In this document: positions 1 to 7,500 of the stretch, piece after piece
Numbering within the stretch: position 1 is the stretch's first letter
How the letters are laid out: each line of letters opens with the position of its first letter
Source of the DNA: Coriobacteriales bacterium
GTDB lineage: Bacteria; Actinomycetota; Coriobacteriia; Coriobacteriales; UBA8131
Assembly (NCBI GenBank): GCA_031282085.1
Contig: JAITEK010000077.1
Coordinates: 1-12,612, forward strand
Reading direction: 5' to 3'
DNA: 12,612 nt
Notes under the pieces: generated by a model
Seen by the model: only the letters and a program-made list of their open reading frames with translations
Databases searched by the model: none
Told to the model about the DNA's origin: nothing
Position numbers and translations under genes: made by a program

Positions 1-773
1 GGTCGCTTGTTCTCGGCCGCCTCGTCAAACTCCTGGCTTGCCAGTACGCTTGCGCCGCCGATGCCGTCGCGCCCCGTGGACGAGCCGATGAGTACCACAA
101 GGTTGCCCGGCCCCGAGCCGACGGCGCGCGTGAGGTTCTCCTCGCGCATGAGCCCGATGGCCATGGCGTTGATGAGGCAGTTGCCCTCGTAGGCCTCCTC
201 AAAATACACTTCCCCACCGATGGTGGGCACGCCAAGGCAGTTGCCGTAGGCGCCGATGCCCGCAACCGAACCCTCAAAGAGGTAGCGCTGCCGCGGCTTG
301 TCGAGCGTGCCAAAGCGCAGCGAGTCGAGACTTGCGATGGGGCGTGCGCCCATTGTGAAGATGTCGCGGATGATGCCGCCCACACCGGTTGCCGCGCCCT
401 CAAAGGGCTCGATGGCGCTCGGATGGTTATGCGACTCCATCTTGAAGGCGACCGCCCAGCCGTCGCCCACGCTGATGACGCCGGCGTTCTCGCCGGGGCC
501 CTGCAGCACGTAGGCGCCCTCGCTGGAAAACAGGCGCAGTTGCTTCTTGGAGTGCTTGTAGGAACAGTGCTCACTCCACATGAGTGAGTAGATATACAAC
601 TCCGTGAGCGAAGGCACGCGGCCCTGGGTCGCCACGACGTTGCGATACTCGTCGAGGGAAAGCCCCAACTGCACGGCCACCTCGGGAGCAAGCTCGGCGT
701 CGAGCGTCTCAACCGCGTCGGCAACCGGCGCGGGGATAGCGGTGGTGGTTTTTGTGTTCTCTGTTGCGCTCAT
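1..773 (-). CDS. purL: Phosphoribosylformylglycinamidine synthase large subunit PurL, 5' part only
   Basis: PurL converts FGAR to FGAM with ATP, using ammonia delivered by PurQ, in cytosolic purine synthesis. The window holds the first 257 codons; the gene runs off the left edge, and small-type PurL is usually about 740 residues. Recognisable motifs are WSEHCSYKHSK (residues 66-76, with His69), then KMESHNHPSAIEPFEGAATG (111-130, the ATP/substrate loop), and GRDGIGGASVLAS (234-246). The N-terminus lacks the long extra domain of the E. coli-type single-chain enzyme, so this is the form that needs PurS and PurQ. The ATG at 771-773 overlaps the purQ stop as ATGA and has a near-perfect Shine-Dalgarno inside purQ, so translation is probably coupled. 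The reading frame is open throughout what is visible. Confidence 0.97.
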   Translation of the reverse strand, partial: MSATENTKTTTAIPAPVADAVETLDAELAPEVAVQLGLSLDEYRNVVATQGRVPSLTELYIYSLMWSEHCSYKHSKKQLRLFSSEGAYVLQGPGENAGVISVGDGWAVAFKMESHNHPSAIEPFEGAATGVGGIIRDIFTMGARPIASLDSLRFGTLDKPRQRYLFEGSVAGIGAYGNCLGVPTIGGEVYFEEAYEGNCLINAMAIGLMREENLTRAVGSGPGNLVVLIGSSTGRDGIGGASVLASQEFDEAAENKR

Positions 774-1489
774 GCGCCGCAGACCTCCTTTGCGTAGGAA
801 CCTACCTGTGCGGCAATCGCCGTGAAGAAGGCGGCGCCGTCGGTGGCGTGGGAGCCGGAGAGGCCGTCGGTGGCGCGCTCGGGGTGCGGCATGAGACCGA
901 ACACGTTGCCGCGCTCGTTGCAGATGCCGGCGATGTCGTCAAAGGCGCCGTTGGGGGCGCTGCCGTCGGGGTTGCGCGTGCCGTCCGGGTTGCAGTAGCG
1001 CAGGACTATCTGTCCGTTGGCCTCAAGCTGCGCGCGCGTCGCCTCGTCGCAGAAGTAATTGCCCTCGTTGTGATTGATGGGGATGTGTACCACCGTGCCC
1101 GGCTCAAGATTAAGCCACTGGCAGACGCTTTGTTCCACGCGCAGCGGCACACTCTCGCAGATGAACTTGAGGCCAGCGTTGCGCAGCAGCGCACCGGGCA
1201 GCAGATGGGCCTCCGTAAGGATCTGAAAGCCATTGCATATGCCGATGACCGGCCGCCCCGCGTTCGCGTAGGCAAACACCGCGTCCATCACGGGCGAAAA
1301 GCGCGCGACCGCGCCGCAGCGCAGATAGTCGCCATAGGAGAAGCCACCGGGCAGCACTATCGCGTCATAGGGCTCAAGGTCGGTATCCTGATGCCAGACA
1401 TAGCTGGCCTCATAGCCGAGGTGTCGCAACGCATGCACAACGTCCTGCTCGCAGTTGGAACCGGGAAACACCACTACCCCGAAGCGCAT
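770..1489 (-). CDS. purQ: Phosphoribosylformylglycinamidine synthase glutaminase subunit PurQ
   Basis: PurQ is the class I glutamine amidotransferase subunit that hydrolyses glutamine and channels ammonia to PurL, with PurS as the bridge. The 239-residue length suits the family. Visible motifs are the N-terminal MRFGVVVFPGSNCEQD, LPGGFSYGDYLRCGA, the nucleophile elbow GICNGFQ with the catalytic Cys at residue 85, and GLMPHPER with the His and Glu of the triad (202 and 204). I chose the ATG at 1487-1489 over an in-frame GTG at 1496-1498. A GGGAG site lies 10 nt before the ATG but only 1 nt before the GTG, and family members typically begin at this Met. The GTG would overlap the purS stop as GTGA, so it stays an alternative. 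The 3' end overlaps the purL start by 3 nt. Confidence 0.96.
   Translation of the reverse strand: MRFGVVVFPGSNCEQDVVHALRHLGYEASYVWHQDTDLEPYDAIVLPGGFSYGDYLRCGAVARFSPVMDAVFAYANAGRPVIGICNGFQILTEAHLLPGALLRNAGLKFICESVPLRVEQSVCQWLNLEPGTVVHIPINHNEGNYFCDEATRAQLEANGQIVLRYCNPDGTRNPDGSAPNGAFDDIAGICNERGNVFGLMPHPERATDGLSGSHATDGAAFFTAIAAQVGSYAKEVCGA
783..791 (-). promoter_or_regulatory. Strong ribosome binding site of purL inside the purQ 3' end
   Basis: On the minus strand this reads AAAGGAGGT, a nine-base match to the anti-Shine-Dalgarno end of 16S rRNA, ending 9 nt before the purL ATG. It lies within the purQ coding region, which fixes the purL start and suggests independent re-initiation as well as ATGA coupling. 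Confidence 0.8.
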
Positions 1490-1494
1490 AGCCG

Positions 1495-1734
1495 TCACGC
1501 TCCCGTCTGCTCGATGCGGAAGTCCTCGATGATGGGATTGGCGAGCAGCTTCTCACACATCTCCTTCACCTTCTCGGGCGAGACGCTATCGTCGCAACTC
1601 AACTGGATGAATTTGCCGATCTTGAGGTCTGCGACCCCCTCGTAGCCCAGGTTGTCGAGGGCGTTTTGCGCCGTCTTGCCCGCCGGGTCGAAGATGCCCT
1701 GCTTGCCGGTGACAAAGATCTGATACTGCTTCAT
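1495..1734 (-). CDS. purS: Phosphoribosylformylglycinamidine synthase subunit PurS
   Basis: This 79-residue protein is the small structural subunit that joins PurQ and PurL in bacteria with a split FGAM synthetase. Sequence features typical of PurS are the initial strand MKQYQIFVTGKQGIFDPAG, then a helix, a LGYEGVADLKIGKFIQL strand pair, and a second helix (SPEKVKEMCEKLLANPIIED) before the final strand FRIEQ. The start at 1732-1734 is preceded by GAGGAGAGG at good spacing and matches family length. The open frame extends upstream to 1911, but that stretch overlaps the neighbouring gene and has no PurS similarity. The gene sits between the small membrane protein gene (52-nt gap) and purQ (5-nt gap), so it is in the same likely operon. 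Confidence 0.95.
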   Translation of the reverse strand: MKQYQIFVTGKQGIFDPAGKTAQNALDNLGYEGVADLKIGKFIQLSCDDSVSPEKVKEMCEKLLANPIIEDFRIEQTGA

Positions 1735-1786
1735 GGGCCGTCCTCTCCTCTGTTTGTCCTGTCTGTCACGCGCTGCCCTGCGCCTC

Positions 1787-2518
1787 TTATTGTTCCTCGC
1801 CAGGGACGATGGTGTCATTGTTCTTCTTGCGGCGGGGTCCGCGCTTGGATTCCTTAGCTGCCTTGCGGGCCGCCTCGATGGCCGCAGCACGCTCCCGGGC
1901 CTCCTGCTCATGCTTGAGCTGCTTGGGACTTTTGTTGCCGATGCTCTGCTTCTGGTGATCCCTCAGCAAAGGACGCCTCTTGCGGAGATCGACAACGAAC
2001 GCGGCGATAATGCAGGCATAGGCGCCACCGATTACCACCATCCACGATGAACTCTGGGCAAGATAACTCTGGGTGAGGAACGAGACCGCAAGAAAGCCGA
2101 TGCCGCCGACGATAAGCATCCAGTATATGCGGCTCCACTTCTTGTACTCCTCGTTTGTGGGCGCGTTGGGGTTGGGCGCGAACAGCTTGCCCAGCAGACT
2201 CTTGGGCTGCTCCGCCGGTTTTGCCAGCCCCGAGCCTCCCGCTTTACCGGCCGCGGCTCCCGCCGCCTCGGCGGCTTCGGCAGCCTCAGCCTTGGCCTTC
2301 TCCTGAGCCTTACGTGCCCTCTCGGCGGCCTTTGCGGCTTCTTCCCTCTCCCGGGCCTTGCGCGCGGCACGCTTCTCAGCAGGAGTCTGCGGCTTCTTCT
2401 TGATATGGACAGTCGACGCAGCCTGCTTAATCGGTTTTGCCCGAGCAGCTGACTTGCGCGTCTGCCCGCCCGGCCCGTCGCCCTGATAACGGTCGTTCAT
2501 GGGATTACGTTGAGCCAT
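1787..2518 (-). CDS. Small two-helix membrane protein of unknown function upstream of purS
   Basis: I do not recognise a named family for this 243-residue protein. It has a basic N-terminus (residues 1-46, including GDGPGGQTRKSAARAKP), a charged Ala/Glu/Lys/Arg stretch at 47-88 that should form a long helix or coiled coil, and a Gly/Ala/Pro linker. A conserved-looking segment PNAPTNEEYKKWSRIYW (116-133) follows, then two hydrophobic helices at about 131-153 and 157-177 joined by a very short loop. The tail is strongly basic (178-233). By the positive-inside rule both ends are cytoplasmic. The start at 2516-2518 has AAGGAG about 10 nt upstream; an internal Met at residue 7 has no such site. 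It is the first gene before purS, 52 nt away on the same strand, so co-transcription is likely, but nothing ties it to purine synthesis. It somewhat resembles small actinobacterial DUF3043-type proteins, though I cannot confirm that. Confidence 0.85.
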   Translation of the reverse strand: MAQRNPMNDRYQGDGPGGQTRKSAARAKPIKQAASTVHIKKKPQTPAEKRAARKAREREEAAKAAERARKAQEKAKAEAAEAAEAAGAAAGKAGGSGLAKPAEQPKSLLGKLFAPNPNAPTNEEYKKWSRIYWMLIVGGIGFLAVSFLTQSYLAQSSSWMVVIGGAYACIIAAFVVDLRKRRPLLRDHQKQSIGNKSPKQLKHEQEARERAAAIEAARKAAKESKRGPRRKKNNDTIVPGEEQ

Positions 2519-2675
2519 AGAGTTAATACTCCTTCACTATTGGTCATGGGCTAACGGAGAGCTCTCTCCCTTACCCCGCTGATTCTTCAAAAGAAGTGTC
2601 GATTAACCTATTGTACGCCATCCCACCCCATTCGTGCGCAACACGCAGCACAGTTTGCGTGAAGGTCACCAACAG

Positions 2676-2731
2676 TGTGTCGCGCTGCGCGCTCTTTGAG
2701 TATCGCTCCCCTGTGTCGCGCTGCGCGCTCT
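2676..2731. repeat. 20-bp direct repeat, two identical copies
   Basis: TGTGTCGCGCTGCGCGCTCT occurs at 2676-2695 and again at 2712-2731, 36 nt start to start. Its core CGCGCTGCGCG is a perfect palindrome. Related sequence in the opposite orientation follows the hairpin elements at 2894-2915 and near 11222-11242, so this motif appears to be the outer end module of the REP-like elements rather than an independent repeat. Confidence 0.8.
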
Positions 2732-2739
2732 CTGTAATC

Positions 2740-2800
2740 CCGTCGGCTATCGCCGCCGGTTGGATTCTGGCATAAAGCCAGAATGACGAACAAAAATAAG
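2740..2800. repeat. REP-like hairpin element, copy A1
   Basis: This holds an 8-bp perfect stem, ATTCTGGC (2764-2771) and GCCAGAAT (2777-2784), with the 5-nt loop ATAAA, followed by GACGAACAAAAA. It aligns without gaps over 61 bp to 11054-11114 with 12 mismatches, seven of them in the stem and arranged so that pairing is kept. It faces the B1 element at 2834-2915 in inverted orientation, making a REP-pair arrangement like the BIMEs of enterobacteria. No RAYT-type transposase gene is in the window. Confidence 0.75.
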
Positions 2801-2833
2801 TTGCGTGTAAAAGGCAGCCCGCTACAAAAGAAA

Positions 2834-2915
2834 GCCCGTCATTCTGGGCTTGTCCCAGAATCCAGTCGCACGCGATAGCGGGCGACGCACCAAGAGCGTG
2901 CGCAGCACGCGACAC
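2834..2915. repeat. REP-like hairpin element, copy B1, with GC-rich tail
   Basis: The stem is ATTCTGGG (2841-2848) and CCCAGAAT (2854-2861) around the loop CTTGT. The first 36 bp (2834-2869) are identical to 11156-11191. The next 21 bp (2870-2890, core GCGATAGCG) differ from the second copy at three positions, giving 54 of 57 matches. A GAGC...CGCGACAC tail (2894-2915) resembles the inverted form of the direct repeat at 2676-2731. Non-coding, near-identical copies about 8.3 kb apart mark this as a dispersed genomic repeat. Confidence 0.8.
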
Positions 2916-3010
2916 ACGATTCAGCGAGGCCGGGCGGGAGCTTGCGAGCGCCCCTGGGCACCGCTTGGCAGTATGCGTGCTCTAGCGGCTAAAACCGCAG
3001 GAAAAGTGAG

Positions 3011-3086
3011 TGGTGGAGATGATGGGGTTCGAACCCACGACCTATAGCTTGCAAAGCTATTGCTCTCCCAGCTGAGCTACATCCCC
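3011..3086 (-). tRNA. tRNA-Ala with anticodon TGC
   Basis: Read on the minus strand this is a complete 76-nt tRNA including an encoded CCA (3011-3013). The acceptor stem GGGGATG pairs with CATCTCC with one G-T pair. The D arm reads TAGCTCAGCTGGGAGAGCA. The anticodon arm is ATAGC-TTTGCAA-GCTAT, giving TGC at positions 34-36. The T arm contains the canonical GGGTTCGAACCC. The discriminator base is A, as expected for tRNA-Ala. It lies 47 nt after a trkA gene on the same strand and has its own likely promoter. Confidence 0.97.
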
Positions 3087-3104
3087 ACTTGGTGGCGAGT
3101 TGCA

Positions 3105-3113
3105 ATTTTAGCA
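3105..3113 (-). promoter_or_regulatory. Likely extended -10 promoter of the tRNA-Ala gene
   Basis: On the minus strand the sequence reads TGCTAAAAT: an extended -10 (TGn) joined to a -10 hexamer TAAAAT, followed by a GC-containing stretch before the tRNA 5' end 18 nt downstream of the hexamer. No good -35 is visible, which an extended -10 can tolerate. Read-through from trkA is the alternative source of transcript. Confidence 0.45.
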
Positions 3114-3133
3114 TATTGTGGCGGGGCTTTGGC

Positions 3134-3820
3134 TCAGAGGTCGAGGAGTGCGTCGCGAATAGCGCCCTCAAGCCCCTCTTTGCTCACGCAGATGACGGCG
3201 TCTCCGGGGTGCAGCACGGTGGAACCGGTGACGATCTCGAGCGACTCACCACGCCCGACGGCAACGAGCAGGCTCCCTGCCGGCAGCGTTATGTCGGCCA
3301 CCCTGCGCCCCGGCGCCTCATCGTCATCATCGCCAACGACTCGGCCGCGCCGTGGGATGCTCACTTCGGTCAGCACCAGGTCTCCCTGGGTGAGCGACAT
3401 GATCGCGTGCACGGCCCCCTCGGTCGCCTCGCTCTCGATGAGACGGGTAATAACCGACGTGGAGGACACGGCCTCAATACCCATCTGCCGGAATATCCGC
3501 TCGTTCTTGGGGTTGTTGACGCGTGCGATGGTGCGCGGCACGCCGAACACCAGGTTGGCGATCTCGCAGGACACAAGGTTCACATCGTCCAAGCCGGTGG
3601 TCGCGACAAAGATGTCAGCCTCACCTGTTCCCGCGTCGGCCTGGTATACCGAGTCGCAGCCATCGCCGAGAATCATCAGCGTTTTAGCAGGCAGAGTAAG
3701 CGAAAGGTGGTCGATGCGCTTGGCGCTCTGCTCGATGATCGCCACCTCATGGCGGTTGCCAAGCAGCTTGGTCGCCAGGTACTCACCGATTTTGCCGCCG
3801 CCGTTTATCACAATATACAT
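3134..3820 (-). CDS. TrkA-family potassium uptake regulator, second of a tandem pair
   Basis: This is a 228-residue RCK protein. Such proteins bind nucleotide and form cytoplasmic gating rings on TrkH/KtrB-type potassium channels. The N-terminal Rossmann domain (about 1-125) begins MYIVINGGGKIGEYLA, with the G-x-G-x-x-G pattern at 7, 9 and 12 and an acidic residue (Glu30) ending the second strand (VAIIEQ). The RCK_C domain spans about 135-228 and carries an unusual acidic run DDDDE at 164-168, probably a surface loop. GAGG lies about 8 nt before the ATG. The upstream trkA stop is 18 nt away, so the two are co-transcribed. Single Rossmann+RCK_C size (about 220) matches KtrA and the mycobacterial CeoB/CeoC pair rather than the doubled E. 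coli TrkA. No channel subunit gene is in the window. Confidence 0.93.
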   Translation of the reverse strand: MYIVINGGGKIGEYLATKLLGNRHEVAIIEQSAKRIDHLSLTLPAKTLMILGDGCDSVYQADAGTGEADIFVATTGLDDVNLVSCEIANLVFGVPRTIARVNNPKNERIFRQMGIEAVSSTSVITRLIESEATEGAVHAIMSLTQGDLVLTEVSIPRRGRVVGDDDDEAPGRRVADITLPAGSLLVAVGRGESLEIVTGSTVLHPGDAVICVSKEGLEGAIRDALLDL

Positions 3821-3838
3821 GAGATTACCTCAAACCCC

Positions 3839-4495
3839 TTACCCGACCATATAGTGTTTGAAGCGGTCGATGCGGTCGACGCGCACGCAGGCTAGTATGA
3901 TGTCACCGGCGTACAGGACGCTGTCCTCCGAGGGAATGGAGCTTTGCCCCGTGCTCTTGCGCTCAAAGACGATGATCCTCACCTCGTGGTCGCGCTCCAA
4001 CTCGCTTACTCTGATGGACTCAAGGCCCTCGGAGGAGAGGTTGAGCGAGAAGCGCAGCACCTCAAAATCACCGAAGGTGTCGACGTGATTGCCGTGGCCG
4101 GCGACGATCTTGGAATACATCTCCTCGGCGGCCAACGTGGTGCCACAGACGTAGTCGAGCCCGAGTTGCAGGTAGGCGTTCTCCCTGTCGGGGTTGTAGA
4201 GGCGCGCGAGCACGTGCGGCACCTCAAAAAGCCGACGCCCCACCTCGGAGATCATGAGGTTCGTGTTGTCAAAGTCGGTCACGGCAACAAGAACGTCGCA
4301 CTCCTCAACGCCGGCGCCACGGAGCACGTCCTCGTCAAAACCAACGCCGACGATGGTGCGGCCCTCAAAATTGCGCCCCAAACTGCTGAAGGAATCCGGG
4401 TCCATATCGATAACCGCAACGTCGTCCCCCCGCCCCGAAAAAAGCATGGCGAGCTTGGACCCGACCCTTCCGCATCCTACGATGATGATGTTCAT
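3839..4495 (-). CDS. TrkA-family potassium uptake regulator, first of a tandem pair
   Basis: This 218-residue protein has the same layout as its neighbour: a Rossmann domain (1 to about 130) opening MNIIIVGCGRVGSKLA, with glycines at 7, 9 and 12 and Asp30 at the end of strand two (VAVID), then an RCK_C domain (about 140-218) ending in DIILACVRVDRIDRFKHYM. Known members bind NAD(H) or ATP/ADP and control potassium flux; the Asp30 position suits a dinucleotide. The start at 4493-4495 gives the expected N-terminus; a longer frame to 4600 would overlap the upstream gene and adds only a basic, non-conserved stretch. The stop of the M28-like gene is 17 nt upstream, so both trkA genes appear to be translated from that transcript. 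The Shine-Dalgarno is weak, which would fit translational coupling. Confidence 0.93.
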   Translation of the reverse strand: MNIIIVGCGRVGSKLAMLFSGRGDDVAVIDMDPDSFSSLGRNFEGRTIVGVGFDEDVLRGAGVEECDVLVAVTDFDNTNLMISEVGRRLFEVPHVLARLYNPDRENAYLQLGLDYVCGTTLAAEEMYSKIVAGHGNHVDTFGDFEVLRFSLNLSSEGLESIRVSELERDHEVRIIVFERKSTGQSSIPSEDSVLYAGDIILACVRVDRIDRFKHYMVG

Positions 4496-4512
4496 ATGCT
4501 GTCCCAGATACC

Positions 4513-7500
4513 TTAGCTGTTCTTTATCGTCTCTATGACCAACGCGGCGGCGTCCACCATATTCTCCTCCACAAGGGCGGAGACGTCGTCGTCGGACCAA
4601 CGCCAGTTGACGGGCACCTGGTCGCCCAGGCCCATGAGCGAGATAGCGCGGCCTCCATGCCTGAGCGCCTCCGTGCCGTCGGTAGAAAACGCGGAGAACG
4701 TCACGGGGGCGATGGGAATATCCATGCTCTGAGCAGCACTTGTAATGAGGCTCTGCATACGATGGTCGGTCTGCGCGGGGCGGTAATTCCCCTCAGAGAC
4801 AGTAAACACCAAGTCCCCGATACCCACACCAAGCAGGTTGATGAACAGTGCGCTTTTCAGCTCATTGCCGTGGTTCGCAAACAGGTTGGCGAGACCCGCG
4901 TGCTTGGACTCGGTCGCGCCGAGCGCCACCAGCCAGACTTCCTTGTCCAGCAGCTCATGGCTCAGGTTCATCATCGCCTCAACATTTTCCTCCGGGTTTG
5001 CCCCGCCAAAGGCTCCGCCGTTCCAACTCTCGTCCTCATCCTCGTTGAAGTTCTCCCACGAGCCGATCTGCGAACCCTCTTTGCGCGCGTTGAACTTCTC
5101 ATCCACGCCCAGCCAGGACGCCGGTGAATTGTCGAGACGCTCCCTTTTCTTGCCGGAAAGGCGGTCGCCCACCGAGCCGAGGAACGACTTTACCCGCGAA
5201 TTGGGGATATTCACCAGCTCGGGCTCCGAATACTCACCGGTCTTTGAGTAGTGACCGGAGATAGTCGCGTCGTCGGCGTCGGAAAGGTATATCTCCTCGC
5301 CGTCGTGGTAGGAGAGCAAATCCTCGCCGATGGGCTTCATCACGCCTGTGGTCCCCAGCGGGACAAAGGCGCCCGTTGCGTTCACGAGGGAATCGCGCTC
5401 GGCAAACAGCTCCTCTTTGGCAACAAGCTCGGTGTCGAGCGTCGCCTGCTGCGCCGGTACGCTTCCGGCGCCTTCGGTTGAGACGCTCGGCAAGCCGCGC
5501 AACCGATTGCGCAGAGCCGTCTGACGGGAATCCGCCGGACGGGGAACCTGCAAGTCTACCTGCGCCGGAACCGCAGGGGCCGCCGGGATTGCCGGAGCCG
5601 CATGAGGACCGCCGCTTGCGAAGGCCCGCAACTCCTCCTCGGTGTCCGCAAACTCGGCGTCACTTGCTGCGAAACGAGCCTCGCTGTTGGCCGGCGCGCG
5701 GCCAGGCGTGTTGTCGCCTCCCAAAAAGCTGGGCGTGACCTCCCGCGCCGCGATGCCAGGCGCCCTCGTGCCCTCTGCGGCGTCGCCGCCATGAGCAGGC
5801 ACGATAACGCCCCGGTCGTCCTTCTCGCCGGGCAGCACCTTAAAGGCCTCGCGGTCGAGGCCGGAGAAATCCAACTCGGCTGTTACGGGAACAACCGCTC
5901 GCTCGTCTACAACTGCGGCCGACGCGTAGCCTGCCTGCGGTGCAGCAACTGGCTCAAGCTCGGCCGTTGGCTGCCCGAGCACCGGTTGCAAGACCTGCGC
6001 CCTGGCTACGGGATGCAGAAGCTGCGCCCCCTCCGTCGCGCGCACATCACTTGGCGCACTCACGCCGGCAGCAGCGCTTTCACCCGCGCCCGCCTCGGCG
6101 GCGGCTCCGGCGGCTCCGGCGGCAGCTTGTGCAGCCGCGGCCGCGTTCGCCTCCGCTTCCGCGGCGGCCTGTGCGGCCGCCGCCTCGGCAGCCTCCAGCT
6201 CATCGGCCTTCAGCGCCCGTCCCGAAATCGGCACGTCGGCAAACCGCGAACGCACAACCTCCGCCCCATCCGCGCTGCGCCGAGTACGCTCCGCCTTCTT
6301 CTCCGCATTCTTCTTCGCCTGCACAAACCACGCCGGCATCCCGCCCTCGGCAGGCTCCTGCTCGACTTGTTCGCGCTTGCGTTGTTCCTCCAAACGCTGC
6401 CTGCGTTCCTCCTCGCGCGCGTGGTTCATCTCCTCGATCTCCGCCAGCGGAGGCCGCTGCGAGATAAAGGGGTTCACCAGGTTATCTCCCACAGACTGCA
6501 CCGTGCTCTCGGTACCCCGGGACAGCGAAAGCGGCTCGTTTGCCGTCTGTTGCTCCTGGGGCCGCACCGGTTCTTGCGGCGTCGTCGCCTGCGGTGCTGT
6601 TTCGCCGGGAGCTTCCTCGCGGGGGCGCACACGGAGTTCTCGAGCCGACTGCCCCCTGCGGCTCAACTCCTCGCCAGGCGCCTGCTGATTTTCCTGTGGA
6701 TGGGTTACGCCCTGCAAGCGGCCCAGAAGACCTCCTGCCACGGTCTTTGCCCTACCTGTCGCAGACGCCTCGCGTCCTGCCGCACCGCGCCTTGCGCCAG
6801 CAGCAGCTCCGGCTCCGGCGGCAGCTCCGGCGCCAGCGGCGGCTCCGGCTCCGGCAGCAACAGCAGCCCCGGCGACTCCACTCGCGCCGGCCGCACCAGC
6901 CGCCTCGCGTCGATTGCGCGAGCCACGCCCGGCGCGCTCCCGCTTGCTCCGTGCCGCGCCACTTCGCGCGCCTCGGGCAGAGCGGCTGCGCAGAGCACCA
7001 ACATTCGTCCCCGACGTGAGTATCTGGGCCAGCCCGTACAACACGCCGATACTCGAGCCGTTACAATTCGCCCCCTGGTTGTAGGGCGTGAAGAAGTTAG
7101 CGATTTCCGCGACCAACGCAAGAAGCACCGCAATCGCCACGATACCAGTGAGAACCGCAAGGATCGTCAACATAATCGCGGGAAAGGGGATGAGCATGAG
7201 AAGCATGAGGACGAGAAGGGCGATCATAGCGGCCCGGATGGCGCGCCGCAGCAGCGCGTAGTGGGCGACCAGGGGCGGCGCCGACTGCACCATCGTGCGC
7301 GCGGAGTCGTAGTGCGCCAGGACGATCACCTTGCGGGTGCGGTTGGACGGTTCAACCCCCGGCGGGAGGTAGCGCGCGATGACGTTTTGACTCAGGCTGT
7401 TCTTGAACAGCGAGAACAGGGGATTCTTCCCAAAATAATCGAGAAGCATGAGGATAACGCCGGCAACAACGAGCAGCACTCCGAGGATACGGAAGCTCGC

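Larger units (their letters stand above)
2519..3010. other. Gene-free 492-bp region with REP-like repeats and a possible -10 site
   Basis: No convincing gene lies here. The only sizeable open frame (about 114 codons, 2571-2915 minus) runs through the repeat elements and has a composition set by them. The contents are: the leader of the membrane protein gene with its Shine-Dalgarno near 2530-2535; a 10-bp palindrome GAGAGCTCTC at 2557-2566; and a TACAAT hexamer on the minus strand at 2610-2615 that could be a -10 box for the gene-plus-purSQL unit, though no good -35 is visible. A 20-bp direct repeat (2676-2731) and an inverted pair of hairpin elements (2740-2915) complete it. I found no clear factor-independent terminator after the tRNA. 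Confidence 0.6.

Noticed and set aside
752..1645. 297-codon plus-strand frame opposite purQ and purS
   Set aside because: It is antisense to two clearly recognisable pur genes; no family motifs or ribosome binding site.
1735..1911. Longer PurS starting at 1911
   Set aside because: It overlaps the upstream gene, exceeds the usual 80-residue size, and the ATG at 1734 has a good ribosome binding site.
2571..2915. 114-codon minus-strand frame in the intergenic repeat region
   Set aside because: Its sequence is dictated by the hairpin and GCGC repeats; no ribosome binding site or recognisable protein features.
2740..2915. Hairpins read as factor-independent terminators
   Set aside because: The stems are not followed by a T-run on the minus strand, and related copies sit in a divergent region where no terminator is needed.
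2676..2915. CRISPR-like array
   Set aside because: There are only two direct copies with no regular spacers and no cas genes.
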